From: a virus
Reading direction: 5' to 3' (one strand)
DNA: 53,394 bases
IMG/VR virus record: IMGVR_UViG_3300027963_003320
Coordinates: 1-53,394 of that record
Both the position numbers and the translations under genes were made by a program. The notes below the pieces were generated by a model. It worked only from the letters and a program-made list of their open reading frames with translations. It was not told where the DNA came from and searched no databases. Of this stretch, positions 43,259-51,135 are shown piece after piece. How positions within the stretch are numbered: position 1 is the stretch's first letter; each line of letters starts with the position of its first letter.

Positions 43259-43981
43259 ATGAAAAGTTTATTCGTATTATTAAGTTTTTGTTTGTTAAGC
43301 AGTGTTGTGGGTGTTGCTCAAACGATAGGAAGCACTAAGACAGAAGATTTCAAAGCAGATTTCGAAAAGAAAAGAGACATCTCTCAATACATGGATTACG
43401 ATGGCCCTAAAAAGAACATTCAAATCCTAAAATGTGGTATTGGTGATGAGGTATATGAAATGTATCCTGAACTAAAAGAAAAGAGAGTTGGATTGGGTGT
43501 TGCAAATATCGTATTAGAATATTTGGACAACCTTAATAGATTTGAATTTACCGAAGATAAGACTGAGATTAAAAATAGAATGGTAAAACAATATCAGGCA
43601 TCTCAAGCTGGTATTTCTGAAAACAAAATAGATGGTAGAGGAAAGATTAAGTTAGCACATTACTTTGTAGAGATTGAAGTTTATGATTACTCCGTTAGTG
43701 AAGATGAAACTATTAACTTAAAAGATGGTATTAAAGATAATTTAGTAACTCGTTTAGGTTTGCAAGTTAGATTTACAAATGCAGAGAACGGAACAATTAT
43801 AGCAGCAAGTGGATTGGGTGAAGCAAAGACTAATAGACAATTAACTTTATTATCAGACGCAACAATAGACCCAATTAAGTTTAACCAATCAACTATTAGT
43901 ATTTCAACTAAGAAAGCATTGGATATAGCATGTGCAAATATTTTAGACAAGATGATTAAAAAAGGTGTATTCACTAAATAG
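43259..43981 (+). CDS. CsgG-like exported protein (2)
   Basis: A 240-residue protein with signal peptide (1-20, ending VGVAQ; no clear lipobox Cys). RVGLGVANIVLEYLDNLNRFEFTED is the N-terminal CsgG/TolB-type strand-helix unit. Then come KIKLAHYFVEIEVYDYSV, VRFTNAENGTIIAASGLG and a KALDIACANILDKM helix near the end. CsgG forms the outer-membrane pore for curli subunits. No CsgA, CsgE or CsgF is recognised nearby, so the exported cargo is unknown. Confidence 0.7.
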   Translation: MKSLFVLLSFCLLSSVVGVAQTIGSTKTEDFKADFEKKRDISQYMDYDGPKKNIQILKCGIGDEVYEMYPELKEKRVGLGVANIVLEYLDNLNRFEFTEDKTEIKNRMVKQYQASQAGISENKIDGRGKIKLAHYFVEIEVYDYSVSEDETINLKDGIKDNLVTRLGLQVRFTNAENGTIIAASGLGEAKTNRQLTLLSDATIDPIKFNQSTISISTKKALDIACANILDKMIKKGVFTK

Positions 43982-43984
43982 ATT

Positions 43985-44551
43985 ATGAAAAAATTATTAA
44001 TGTTATTGTTGGTTATCCCAATGATATCTTTCTCACAGGTATCAAGTTGGAGAACAAACACATCTCAACAATCACAATCAACTCAAATAAGAGTTCAACC
44101 ATCTATACCACAACAAAATAATGTGAGTAGTTGGAGAACACAAACGGCACCAATTAGACCTGGTGATAACTTTGAAGGACAACCATTAGTAAGAAGATAT
44201 AGACCTACAACATACAATCCATATGGTTTACAATATGGTGTATGGGGATGGTATCAACCTTATCCTTACATTTGGTATGATAACTACGGGTGGAGACAAA
44301 GAAGTGTAGTTAGAATATACGAAAATGGTAGGAGAGATACAATTGCATCAACACCTGTATTATTTTCAGCAGGTATAGGACATACGAGTAATAAACAAAC
44401 CGCATTTTGGGGATTGATTGGTAGTAATAAAGGATATTTCATTATGGATTATGTAATGACTTATGCAATAGACCACAATCAGTATTATCCATATGGTCAA
44501 ATTAACAATGTTGACTTTCCACTTAGTAAAGAAGATTGGAAAAAAGAGTAA
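43985..44551 (+). CDS. Exported protein, 5' part, interrupted by in-frame TAA
   Basis: A 188-residue product with signal peptide (1-17, ending SFS). Two SSWRT units (about residues 20 and 48) flank a Gln/Ser/Pro-rich stretch, then a Pro/Tyr/Trp-rich region (YNPYGLQYGVWGWYQPYP). A beta domain begins near residue 115. The TAA at 44549-44551 cuts this domain short, since the same frame stays open to 44800 and completes it. The intact gene would be 271 residues. It could be a recent nonsense mutation or a readthrough site. Confidence 0.7.
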   Translation: MKKLLMLLLVIPMISFSQVSSWRTNTSQQSQSTQIRVQPSIPQQNNVSSWRTQTAPIRPGDNFEGQPLVRRYRPTTYNPYGLQYGVWGWYQPYPYIWYDNYGWRQRSVVRIYENGRRDTIASTPVLFSAGIGHTSNKQTAFWGLIGSNKGYFIMDYVMTYAIDHNQYYPYGQINNVDFPLSKEDWKKE

Positions 44552-44602
44552 ACTTTCTATGTTGGTGCAGGTAAAAGAATTGGTAAAATTGGAATACATG
44601 GT

Positions 44603-44800
44603 ATGATAGGATTTGGTAATGAAGTGATTAGATGGCAAGGTAAAGATGACTTAGGTGGTATCTCATTTCCAAAATCAAACACATCATTCACTACATACAA
44701 AATCGGACTAATAAGAGATTTCAAATTCGTTACATTAAAAGTAGATACAGACCCAATTAGAGGGTATTCTCAAATCTCAATCGGACTGAACAATAAGTAA
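44603..44800 (+). CDS. 3' part of the interrupted exported protein
   Basis: From ATG 44603 a 65-residue piece (MIGFGNEVIRWQGKDDLGG ... ISIGLNNK) is open; in the same frame the reading runs back to the TAA at 44549 with TFYVGAGKRIGKIGIHG. The pattern of alternating strands (VGAGKRIGKIGIHGMIGFG) is that of a beta-barrel end and continues the upstream protein. It has no leader of its own. If made separately it would lack a signal peptide, so it is more likely a remnant. Confidence 0.55.
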   Translation: MIGFGNEVIRWQGKDDLGGISFPKSNTSFTTYKIGLIRDFKFVTLKVDTDPIRGYSQISIGLNNK

Positions 44801-46494
44801 TGAAGAAATGGTTAGCAACTATTTTATTGTTAATTGTTACAACCTTAACTGCATCAAAAGCAGAAGGGCAAACCGTTACCCAAACTTATATAGACCCATG
44901 TGACCAAAAGGTATATGTGGTCGTAATTCCATTCGGACAAAATCAAACTATCGCAGTTATTAGAGGTAAATCTAAAATTGTAACATTAGCAGATATCAGT
45001 AGTGGTGCATTTCAAACATGGGTGAATAGTGTATTCGCAACACCTTGTCCACAAAACGATGCAATAAGATTAGCACAAGAAGCTGCAGCAAGAGCAGCCG
45101 CAGATGCCGCAGCAAGAGCTGCCGGTGATGCTGCCGCAAAAGCCGCCGCAGATGCTGCATCAAAAGCAGCATCGGATGCCGCAGCAAAAGCTGCATCGGA
45201 CGCTGCTGCAAAAGCTGCTGCAAGTGCCGCAAGTGGGGCTGCAAGTAATGCAGCATCATCTGCTGCAAGTGGAGCTGCATCAAATGCTGCAAGTGGTGCT
45301 GCGAGTAACGCCGCAAGTTCGGCAGCAAGTGGAGCTGCATCATCTGCAGCCGGTAATGCAGCAGGTGGTGCCGCAAGTTCCGCTGCAGCAAGTGCCGCAG
45401 CACCTCCACCTGTAAATGTTCCTCCACCTACACCAACATCAACACCACCTGCCGCAGCACCACCACCTGCAAGTGGTAGTTCATCTCCACCGCCTGCAAG
45501 TGGTAGTGGTTCATCAAGTAGTTCATCATCAACGGAAGCAAAACCGGCTGAAGCAAAGCCGGCAGAAAGTAAACCTGCTGAAACTAAATCGGACAAACCT
45601 GCAGAACAAAAGCAAGAGGAAAAGAAAACGGAAACAAAACAAGAAGAAAAGAAAGAGGAAACAAAAACTGAGGAAAAGAAAGAAGAATCTAAATCTGAAG
45701 AAAAGAAATCAGAAGAAAAAAAGGAAGAAACTAAAAAAGAAGAAGAGAAGAAAGAAGAAAGTAAAAAAGAGGAAGAGAAAAAGAAAGAAGAAGAAAAGAA
45801 AAAGAAAGAGGAAGAGAAAAAGAAAAAACAAGAAGTAACAAACCCAACTTTATTAGCATCGGACATAACTGTTGCAGAAGCTACTCCTGGTAGTTATTTG
45901 GCATCTATATCATTGGGACTTAGTAAATCATCCCTAGCAGGTGATGTAAGTTATAGTGCAGGATTGGTAGTCAATAGTAATTTAAGTTCAATAGTAACAA
46001 CGGGTGGTATAACAAAAATGGGAATGACGGAAGATGGTCAATTGGATGCAATACATTCATACGGAACTGCATTTGCATATTTGGGTGGAAACTATATGAA
46101 CTTATTGGGATATACATACATTAAACCAACTCCGAAAAAAGGAACATATGGTTATAATGTGGGTGTAATCAATCTATTCTTAAAAAATGATGCCGGTGGT
46201 TTTGACTATAATATGGCAACATCGGCAATTGTATTTTGGACTAAACCTTATTCCTATTCAAAAAAACTTACAATATCACCACAGGTATTTACAATGTTTG
46301 CACCTATAAGTTATAATAGTGTAACAGGTGGAACAACAGTCAATAGACATATGGGATTTTTATTAGGAGCTGCATTTGACTATAAAATTAGTAAAAGATT
46401 TGGATTCTCAGCTAACTACAAAATGAGTGGTAATACTAAACCATATTCAACATTTCTAAGTAACTTTCAGATAGGTTCTAGGATGGTATTATAA
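44800..46494 (+). CDS. Exported protein with Ala/Ser, Pro/Ser and Lys/Glu low-complexity regions and a C-terminal beta-barrel
   Basis: A 564-residue protein. Residues 1-23 are a signal peptide; a small N-terminal domain has C34 and C83. Residues 94-206 consist of Ala-rich tetrad-like units (AASKAASDAA, then AASGAASNAA). Residues 206-247 are Pro/Gly/Ser-rich. Residues 248-349 are a highly charged Lys/Glu stretch that may form a single alpha helix. Residues 350-564 are a beta-barrel related to 38657-39559. It may be a stalked outer-membrane protein crossing the periplasm. Confidence 0.75.
   Translation: MKKWLATILLLIVTTLTASKAEGQTVTQTYIDPCDQKVYVVVIPFGQNQTIAVIRGKSKIVTLADISSGAFQTWVNSVFATPCPQNDAIRLAQEAAARAAADAAARAAGDAAAKAAADAASKAASDAAAKAASDAAAKAAASAASGAASNAASSAASGAASNAASGAASNAASSAASGAASSAAGNAAGGAASSAAASAAAPPPVNVPPPTPTSTPPAAAPPPASGSSSPPPASGSGSSSSSSSTEAKPAEAKPAESKPAETKSDKPAEQKQEEKKTETKQEEKKEETKTEEKKEESKSEEKKSEEKKEETKKEEEKKEESKKEEEKKKEEEKKKKEEEKKKKQEVTNPTLLASDITVAEATPGSYLASISLGLSKSSLAGDVSYSAGLVVNSNLSSIVTTGGITKMGMTEDGQLDAIHSYGTAFAYLGGNYMNLLGYTYIKPTPKKGTYGYNVGVINLFLKNDAGGFDYNMATSAIVFWTKPYSYSKKLTISPQVFTMFAPISYNSVTGGTTVNRHMGFLLGAAFDYKISKRFGFSANYKMSGNTKPYSTFLSNFQIGSRMVL
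45060..45405 (+). repeat. Ala/Ser-coding tandem repeat region
   Basis: Imperfect units rich in GCA, GCC and GCT codons encode about 110 residues of AA(S/A)xAA(S/G)x. Codon choice varies among the Ala codons, so the amino-acid pattern, not the DNA, is under selection. Confidence 0.8.
45537..45835 (+). repeat. Lys/Glu-coding repeat region
   Basis: A purine-only stretch of GAA/AAA/AAG/GAG codons for about 100 residues of EEKK-type repeats. It would form an extended charged helix and is prone to slippage. Confidence 0.8.
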
Positions 46495-46527
46495 TTGAAA
46501 AATGTTATATTTATCTAAAATAGTTTT

Positions 46528-47310
46528 ATGAAAATTGCAGTTATTTTCGGTGGACAAATACGAACAGGTGTAGAAACTTCAAAAAGTATATTTAATTTTC
46601 TAGGAGAATATTTACCATATTGTGATTTTTTTGTACATACTTGGGATATCACATCATATAAAAATGGAGATTATCAGAATTCACATTCACCTGATTTTAA
46701 TTGGGATGCTATAAAATTAAAAGAAGAATATTTAAATGAGTTTTTAGAAATATACAAACCATTAAAATATAAAATGACTCCGTTTTTAAAATATAGAGAA
46801 GAAATGGAAAATATTCCATCACAATTACCACCATTACCACCAATGCCTGCCTGGACATATTCATTTTGGAAATCAAATGAATTAAAAAAAGAATATGAAA
46901 ATGAAAATAATTTTAAATATGATTATGTCATAAAATTAAGAACAGATTTAATATTCTGGCCTGAAATGATTTTAAAACCTATATTGGAATTTATAATAAA
47001 TAGTCAATTGAAAAAATTACCAATATATCATTTGGAAGATATGTTATACTTATCTACAAGTGAGGGAATGGATATTATGAGTTCAATAGGACATCCAACG
47101 AATGGTATATTATTGGAAGATTTTAGACAAAACTATTCAAACGATTTGAATAGAAGAATTGTTAAATTTGCACATGATACATTTGATAACATACCAAAAA
47201 TTAGTTTTGGAGCAAATTCTGGATATTTTTTATTAAGGCCTGAGGCAAAGGATTTTTCTTATGAAGAAATGGATAAGATGTATTATATATTTAAACACTA
47301 CTATGATTAA
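46528..47310 (+). CDS. Putative glycosyltransferase (RTD type, 2)
   Basis: A 260-residue protein. It starts KIAVIFGGQIRTGVETSKSIFNF and has FFVHTWD near residue 36. The strand YVIKLRTDLIFWPEM near residue 140 gives an R-T-D motif like the RFD of 13179-13847. FGANSGYFLL further down suits an acceptor loop. Such proteins are often named after capsule transferases without proof. A TATATTTA box (46506-46513) lies upstream but lacks a matching -33 box. Confidence 0.6.
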   Translation: MKIAVIFGGQIRTGVETSKSIFNFLGEYLPYCDFFVHTWDITSYKNGDYQNSHSPDFNWDAIKLKEEYLNEFLEIYKPLKYKMTPFLKYREEMENIPSQLPPLPPMPAWTYSFWKSNELKKEYENENNFKYDYVIKLRTDLIFWPEMILKPILEFIINSQLKKLPIYHLEDMLYLSTSEGMDIMSSIGHPTNGILLEDFRQNYSNDLNRRIVKFAHDTFDNIPKISFGANSGYFLLRPEAKDFSYEEMDKMYYIFKHYYD

Positions 47311-47322
47311 AACAAAAACAGC

Positions 47323-47958
47323 ATGAAAAAAGTAATATTGTTGGTTACACTATTAGTTATTAGTGTTACATTATTCTCACAAGATGTATTAGTATTAAAA
47401 CATACAAATTACACATCGAATTTCAGCAAGTCAAAAAAATATCCAGTAATGGTAGAGTGGTGGGAAACTAAAGCAAAAGTTAGTTGTCCAAATCCATTAC
47501 CAAGAAGAGATGCATTTCAACCTGACCCACAAGCAATAGTAGAAACGGATATCAAAGCTGACTATGTAGGTAGTGGTTATGATAGAGGGCATATGTCTCC
47601 TGCAGCATCCAACCAATGTCAAACTGCAGATGTTCAAATTGAATCGTTCTATATGAGTAATATGTCAGCACAAACACATAGACTAAATGCAGGTGATTGG
47701 AAGTCATTAGAAGTTTTGACAAGAGAATGGGCAAGTAAATATGATTCAGTTCACATATGGGCAGGTAATGTAGGTGAGATTAAAAGAATAGGTAGAGTTA
47801 CAGTTCCAAAACAATGTTGGAAAGTAGTATACATTAAAAAAACAAAAGAGTGGATGTTTTTTTTATTTGAAAACGACCAATCAAATCCAGACGGAATAAA
47901 TAACAATAAAGTTTTAAGACAAGATATAGAAAAATTAACAAGATTAAAATTTAAGTAG
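47323..47958 (+). CDS. Secreted DNA/RNA non-specific endonuclease (NUC family)
   Basis: A 211-residue nuclease with signal peptide (1-19, ending LFS). The beta-beta-alpha-metal motif is DRGH (87-90) with His90 as general base; N113, Q117 and N122 in SNMSAQTHRLNAGDW form the Mg site and helix. This matches the Serratia nuclease/NucA family, which cuts DNA and RNA without sequence choice. Export would put it in the periplasm or outside, away from phage DNA. No inhibitor gene was recognised. Confidence 0.9.
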   Translation: MKKVILLVTLLVISVTLFSQDVLVLKHTNYTSNFSKSKKYPVMVEWWETKAKVSCPNPLPRRDAFQPDPQAIVETDIKADYVGSGYDRGHMSPAASNQCQTADVQIESFYMSNMSAQTHRLNAGDWKSLEVLTREWASKYDSVHIWAGNVGEIKRIGRVTVPKQCWKVVYIKKTKEWMFFLFENDQSNPDGINNNKVLRQDIEKLTRLKFK

Positions 47959-47962
47959 CAAA

Positions 47963-48475
47963 ATGAGAACTACCAAACTTGTAACATTAAATGAAGAAAT
48001 CCAATTAATAGATAAATTGGGTGATGAGTTATTAAGTGGTGGGTTTAATTCATCTAATTCGGTCATTATAGTCGTTTCTACGGACTATTCAGCAATAGCA
48101 GGACAAATACTTAGACACAAACTATCTTTCAATGGTGAGATAGTAGAGGGGTTTGGAATAGATGTACCATATCCTGATGAGGTGTGGAATAAAAAATATG
48201 TAGATACAATGTCAGCAGTATTTCAAAACTATGGTTATCTATTACAACGCAAAACAGTAATATTAATTGAAGCAGGTGTGATTAGAGGTGGCAATTATGA
48301 GTTTGTAACAAAATGGATGAAAAAACATTTAGGAATAGGAACACCAATTATCACTTTAACAATGTTTGAAAATATAGATAGTAGGTTTAAATCGGACTTA
48401 GTAGGTGAATATTATGATGATAAAACAGAAGATTTAACTTTTTGGTGGGAAAAGGATAACAAACATTGGAAATAA
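47963..48475 (+). CDS. Phosphoribosyltransferase-like protein
   Basis: A 170-residue protein. The first strand VIIVVSTDYSAIAGQIL and the later KTVILIEAGVIRGGNYEFV resemble the first loop and PRPP-loop region of type I phosphoribosyltransferases, although the standard acidic pair is replaced by EAG. A nucleotide-salvage or queuosine-like role is possible. The end FWWEKDNKHWK is unusual. The call is tentative. Confidence 0.5.
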   Translation: MRTTKLVTLNEEIQLIDKLGDELLSGGFNSSNSVIIVVSTDYSAIAGQILRHKLSFNGEIVEGFGIDVPYPDEVWNKKYVDTMSAVFQNYGYLLQRKTVILIEAGVIRGGNYEFVTKWMKKHLGIGTPIITLTMFENIDSRFKSDLVGEYYDDKTEDLTFWWEKDNKHWK

Positions 48476-48484
48476 TATAAGGTT

Positions 48485-50161
48485 ATGCAAATTGATTTTA
48501 ATTGGGTAAAGGTAGATAATATAAATAAATTTATTTATTTTAATTATTTTATATTTTCATCCGGCAATATGTTTTTTGAAAAATATGCATTTGATTTTGT
48601 TATTGAATTGGTAAATAGTAAAAAATATACCGATTATAAAATAATAATAGACCAGTTATCCGAACCAATTTGTAATGCAGGTAAACAGAGTTCAACAAAT
48701 GGATACCTAAACAATTATAAACTAATTGCTCCACATTTAAAAAATAAAGAAGTATATTTTATTTCTGATAATTCAAGTAAACAATTTAAAGAATGGATTA
48801 AAGAAGAATTTGGATGGAAACATATAACATACCACTTTCATTTTAATAATATAGTTACGGCAGCATTTACAAAATTGCCAATAAAAATAAAATCGGATTC
48901 GTATAAAAAGAAAATTATTATTATAAATGGAAATATGGATAATGACCACAAACCATTAGCTAAAAAAATGATGACTGATTTAAACCTATGGGATATATCA
49001 TATTGGTCATTCGCTGATAATACTAATTTTGGAATGGAAATATATCAACATTCAAAAAATTTATTTGTAATTTTTCAAAAATTAATTCCCCTATTTGAAA
49101 ATTCATTTTTATATGTAGTGACAGAAACATCATCTGATAACACTTACACCGATACAAATATTAGAGTAGATTTTATGTCAAAAATGGGTAGAGCATTGAT
49201 ATTACCTATGCCATTTGTAGTAATTGGAAATATGGGTGTATTAAAACATTTAAAAGAATTGGGATTCAAAACATTTTCAAATTGGTTTGATGAATCATAT
49301 GATGATATTGAAAATTTGGAAGAAAGAATGGTAGTAATAAAAAATTTAATTAAATCATTAAAAGATATAACATCCGAAAACCAATTAAAAATGAGAAATG
49401 AAATGTTAGACATTTTTACGCATAATAGGAAAGTTTTAAAAGAAATGATGTATTTTGAAGAAAAAAATATAAATTTGGAAATACCAAATTTTTTAACTAA
49501 ATTTGGTTATGAACCAATTAACTATGAAATAATGGAAGAATATAATATAAATAAATTTACAATTTTTTATCATAAAAATTTAGATGGTGGTGGGACTACA
49601 TTTGGAATAAATGCATTAAATTCATCAAATGTAAAAAAACAAATAAAATCCGGAAATATTTTAGAAATATGTTCGGGTCCTGGTTTTATGGGATTTTGGA
49701 CATATTATCACGAATATGCTAAAAAATTATTTTTATTAGATATTAATTCTGAAAATGAAGAGTATATAAATAAAACAATAGATTATAATACAATTGGTAA
49801 TAATACAAAGTTTAAACAATCCAATGTATTTGATAGTTTTACAGATAATATAATTTTTGATACAATAATAAGTAATCCACCACATTTTAAAACAAAAAGA
49901 CCTGGAGGATATAGAAATGAAAATGAAAAATTAATATCATTAGATGAAAATATGGAATTTCATATAAAATTTTTTAAAGATGTTAAACGATTTATGGATA
50001 AAAATAGTCGTATTATATTGGTTGAAAATTGTGATGGAGTAACTGAAGAAGATATACGAGAAATGACAAAAAACGATTTTAGAGTAGAATTAGTTGAATA
50101 TAATAAATATGGTTGGCAAGGAGAATCTACTTTTTATACAATTATTTTATACTTATTGTAA
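48485..50161 (+). CDS. Glycosyltransferase-like domain fused to a class I methyltransferase
   Basis: A 558-residue two-part protein. The first 330 residues hold TDTNIRVDFMSKMGRALILPMPFVVIGN ahead of LKHLKELGFKTFSNWFDESYDDI, which resembles the donor half of the protein at 27390. From about residue 385 a SAM methyltransferase begins: ILEICSGPGFMGFWT (motif I), LFLLDINSEN (motif II) and ISNPPHF (motif IV, NPPH as in N-methyltransferases). It might add and then methylate a sugar or base. The target is unknown. Confidence 0.72.
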   Translation: MQIDFNWVKVDNINKFIYFNYFIFSSGNMFFEKYAFDFVIELVNSKKYTDYKIIIDQLSEPICNAGKQSSTNGYLNNYKLIAPHLKNKEVYFISDNSSKQFKEWIKEEFGWKHITYHFHFNNIVTAAFTKLPIKIKSDSYKKKIIIINGNMDNDHKPLAKKMMTDLNLWDISYWSFADNTNFGMEIYQHSKNLFVIFQKLIPLFENSFLYVVTETSSDNTYTDTNIRVDFMSKMGRALILPMPFVVIGNMGVLKHLKELGFKTFSNWFDESYDDIENLEERMVVIKNLIKSLKDITSENQLKMRNEMLDIFTHNRKVLKEMMYFEEKNINLEIPNFLTKFGYEPINYEIMEEYNINKFTIFYHKNLDGGGTTFGINALNSSNVKKQIKSGNILEICSGPGFMGFWTYYHEYAKKLFLLDINSENEEYINKTIDYNTIGNNTKFKQSNVFDSFTDNIIFDTIISNPPHFKTKRPGGYRNENEKLISLDENMEFHIKFFKDVKRFMDKNSRIILVENCDGVTEEDIREMTKNDFRVELVEYNKYGWQGESTFYTIILYLL

Positions 50162-50182
50162 ATAACTTAAAATTAAATTATT

Positions 50183-50341
50183 ATGTGGAAAATTTGCTTA
50201 TCAGGAACAGACATTGCAATTGAAGGATGTGAGTCTATGACCGAAGAACAAGTAACTATTTGGTTTTTAGAAAATCAAGTAACATTAGATGAAGCAAATG
50301 AATATGGTGATACCACTAAATTCATTTGCTTAAATGTTTAA
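50183..50341 (+). CDS. 52-residue hypothetical protein
   Basis: A short reading frame from ATG 50183 to the TAA ending at 50341, where the next gene's ATG overlaps. The product is acidic (MWKICLSGTDIAIEGCESM ... KFICLNV) with Cys at both ends and a central helix. An A/T-rich leader of 20 bases precedes it. Codon use fits the neighbours. Function unknown. Confidence 0.6.
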   Translation: MWKICLSGTDIAIEGCESMTEEQVTIWFLENQVTLDEANEYGDTTKFICLNV

Positions 50342-51054
50342 TGGTGGATTATAAAGGTTACGAATTTTATTTATTTGGATGTTCACATTCATCCAATCTA
50401 CATCACGAAACATTTCCTTATTTTGATAAAGCGGTTACATTGTGTTATGGTGGAAATTCTAATGATAGAATTTTACGTGAACTAAAAGATACAATATTAC
50501 ATTTAACAAATAATTTAACACAAAAAGTAGATAATATATATTTTAATATACAATTTACTTATTTTAATAGATTTGAAATATATTCGGATGTAGATAAAAA
50601 ATATATTCCATTTCACTCTCCAAACATAGCAAAACAACATTTTACAGAAAATCATCCATTATCAAAAGAATATAACGAATTTTATAAAAATTGGTTAACT
50701 TATATTTTTGATGAAGAAACTAGATTAAAAGAATTACTAATAGAATGTAAAATTCTTAAAAATTTAATGGATTCATTTGGTATAAAATATAGTTGGTGTT
50801 TGTGGGCAGGAATACATGGTGTTGAAATTGTAAATAGTGAAAAGCAAATAATTCAACAAAATATTATATTTACAAATGAATTTGAAGAACTTGGATTTGA
50901 AAAATTTGATGAATTTTGGTATTTTGAAGATTACGCAAAATTTAATAAAATGAGAAATTGTGATATAGCGGATAATATAGATGAACATTTACATACTGAA
51001 GCAAATTATGTTTTAGCAGAAATCGTCAAATTAAAATTCATACAAAAAACTTAA
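50341..51054 (+). CDS. SGNH hydrolase-like protein (paralogue 7 of 7)
   Basis: A 237-residue protein. ATG 50341, which overlaps the upstream TAA (TAATG), is preferred over a TTG at 50326. Block I is LFGCSHSSNLHHE, with Cys before Ser as in paralogues 2 and 6. YGGNSNDRILRELKDTIL forms block II, with a conserved Asn, and DEHLHTEANYVLAEIV the Asp/His block. It is the most diverged member and the last protein gene before the RNA island. Confidence 0.68.
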   Translation: MVDYKGYEFYLFGCSHSSNLHHETFPYFDKAVTLCYGGNSNDRILRELKDTILHLTNNLTQKVDNIYFNIQFTYFNRFEIYSDVDKKYIPFHSPNIAKQHFTENHPLSKEYNEFYKNWLTYIFDEETRLKELLIECKILKNLMDSFGIKYSWCLWAGIHGVEIVNSEKQIIQQNIIFTNEFEELGFEKFDEFWYFEDYAKFNKMRNCDIADNIDEHLHTEANYVLAEIVKLKFIQKT

Positions 51055-51091
51055 TACATAACTCATTGATTTCCAATAACTTACAAGTTTA

Positions 51092-51123
51092 TTTGGTAAT
51101 TCAGGATATTTATCGTATATTTG
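51092..51123 (+). promoter_or_regulatory. Bacteroidota-type promoter (P6, tmRNA)
   Basis: TTTG at 51092-51095, 20 bases, then TATATTTG at 51116-51123, a full match to TAnnTTTG. The tmRNA 5' end at 51136 lies 13 bases further on. Confidence 0.88.
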
Positions 51124-51135
51124 ATATAACAAATT

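Noticed and set aside
44549-44551. Stop-codon recoding across the phage genome
   Set aside because: TAA, TAG and TGA all end genes at sensible places elsewhere in the window, and no suppressor tRNA anticodon was found.
45104-45838. Two + strand frames rich in Gln/Leu/His and Lys/Arg
   Set aside because: They are other-frame readings of the same repeats inside 44800-46494.
45012-45866. 284-codon - strand frame of Ser, Phe and Ala
   Set aside because: It is a mirror of the Ala and Lys/Glu repeats of the + strand gene and is open only because of the repeat composition.
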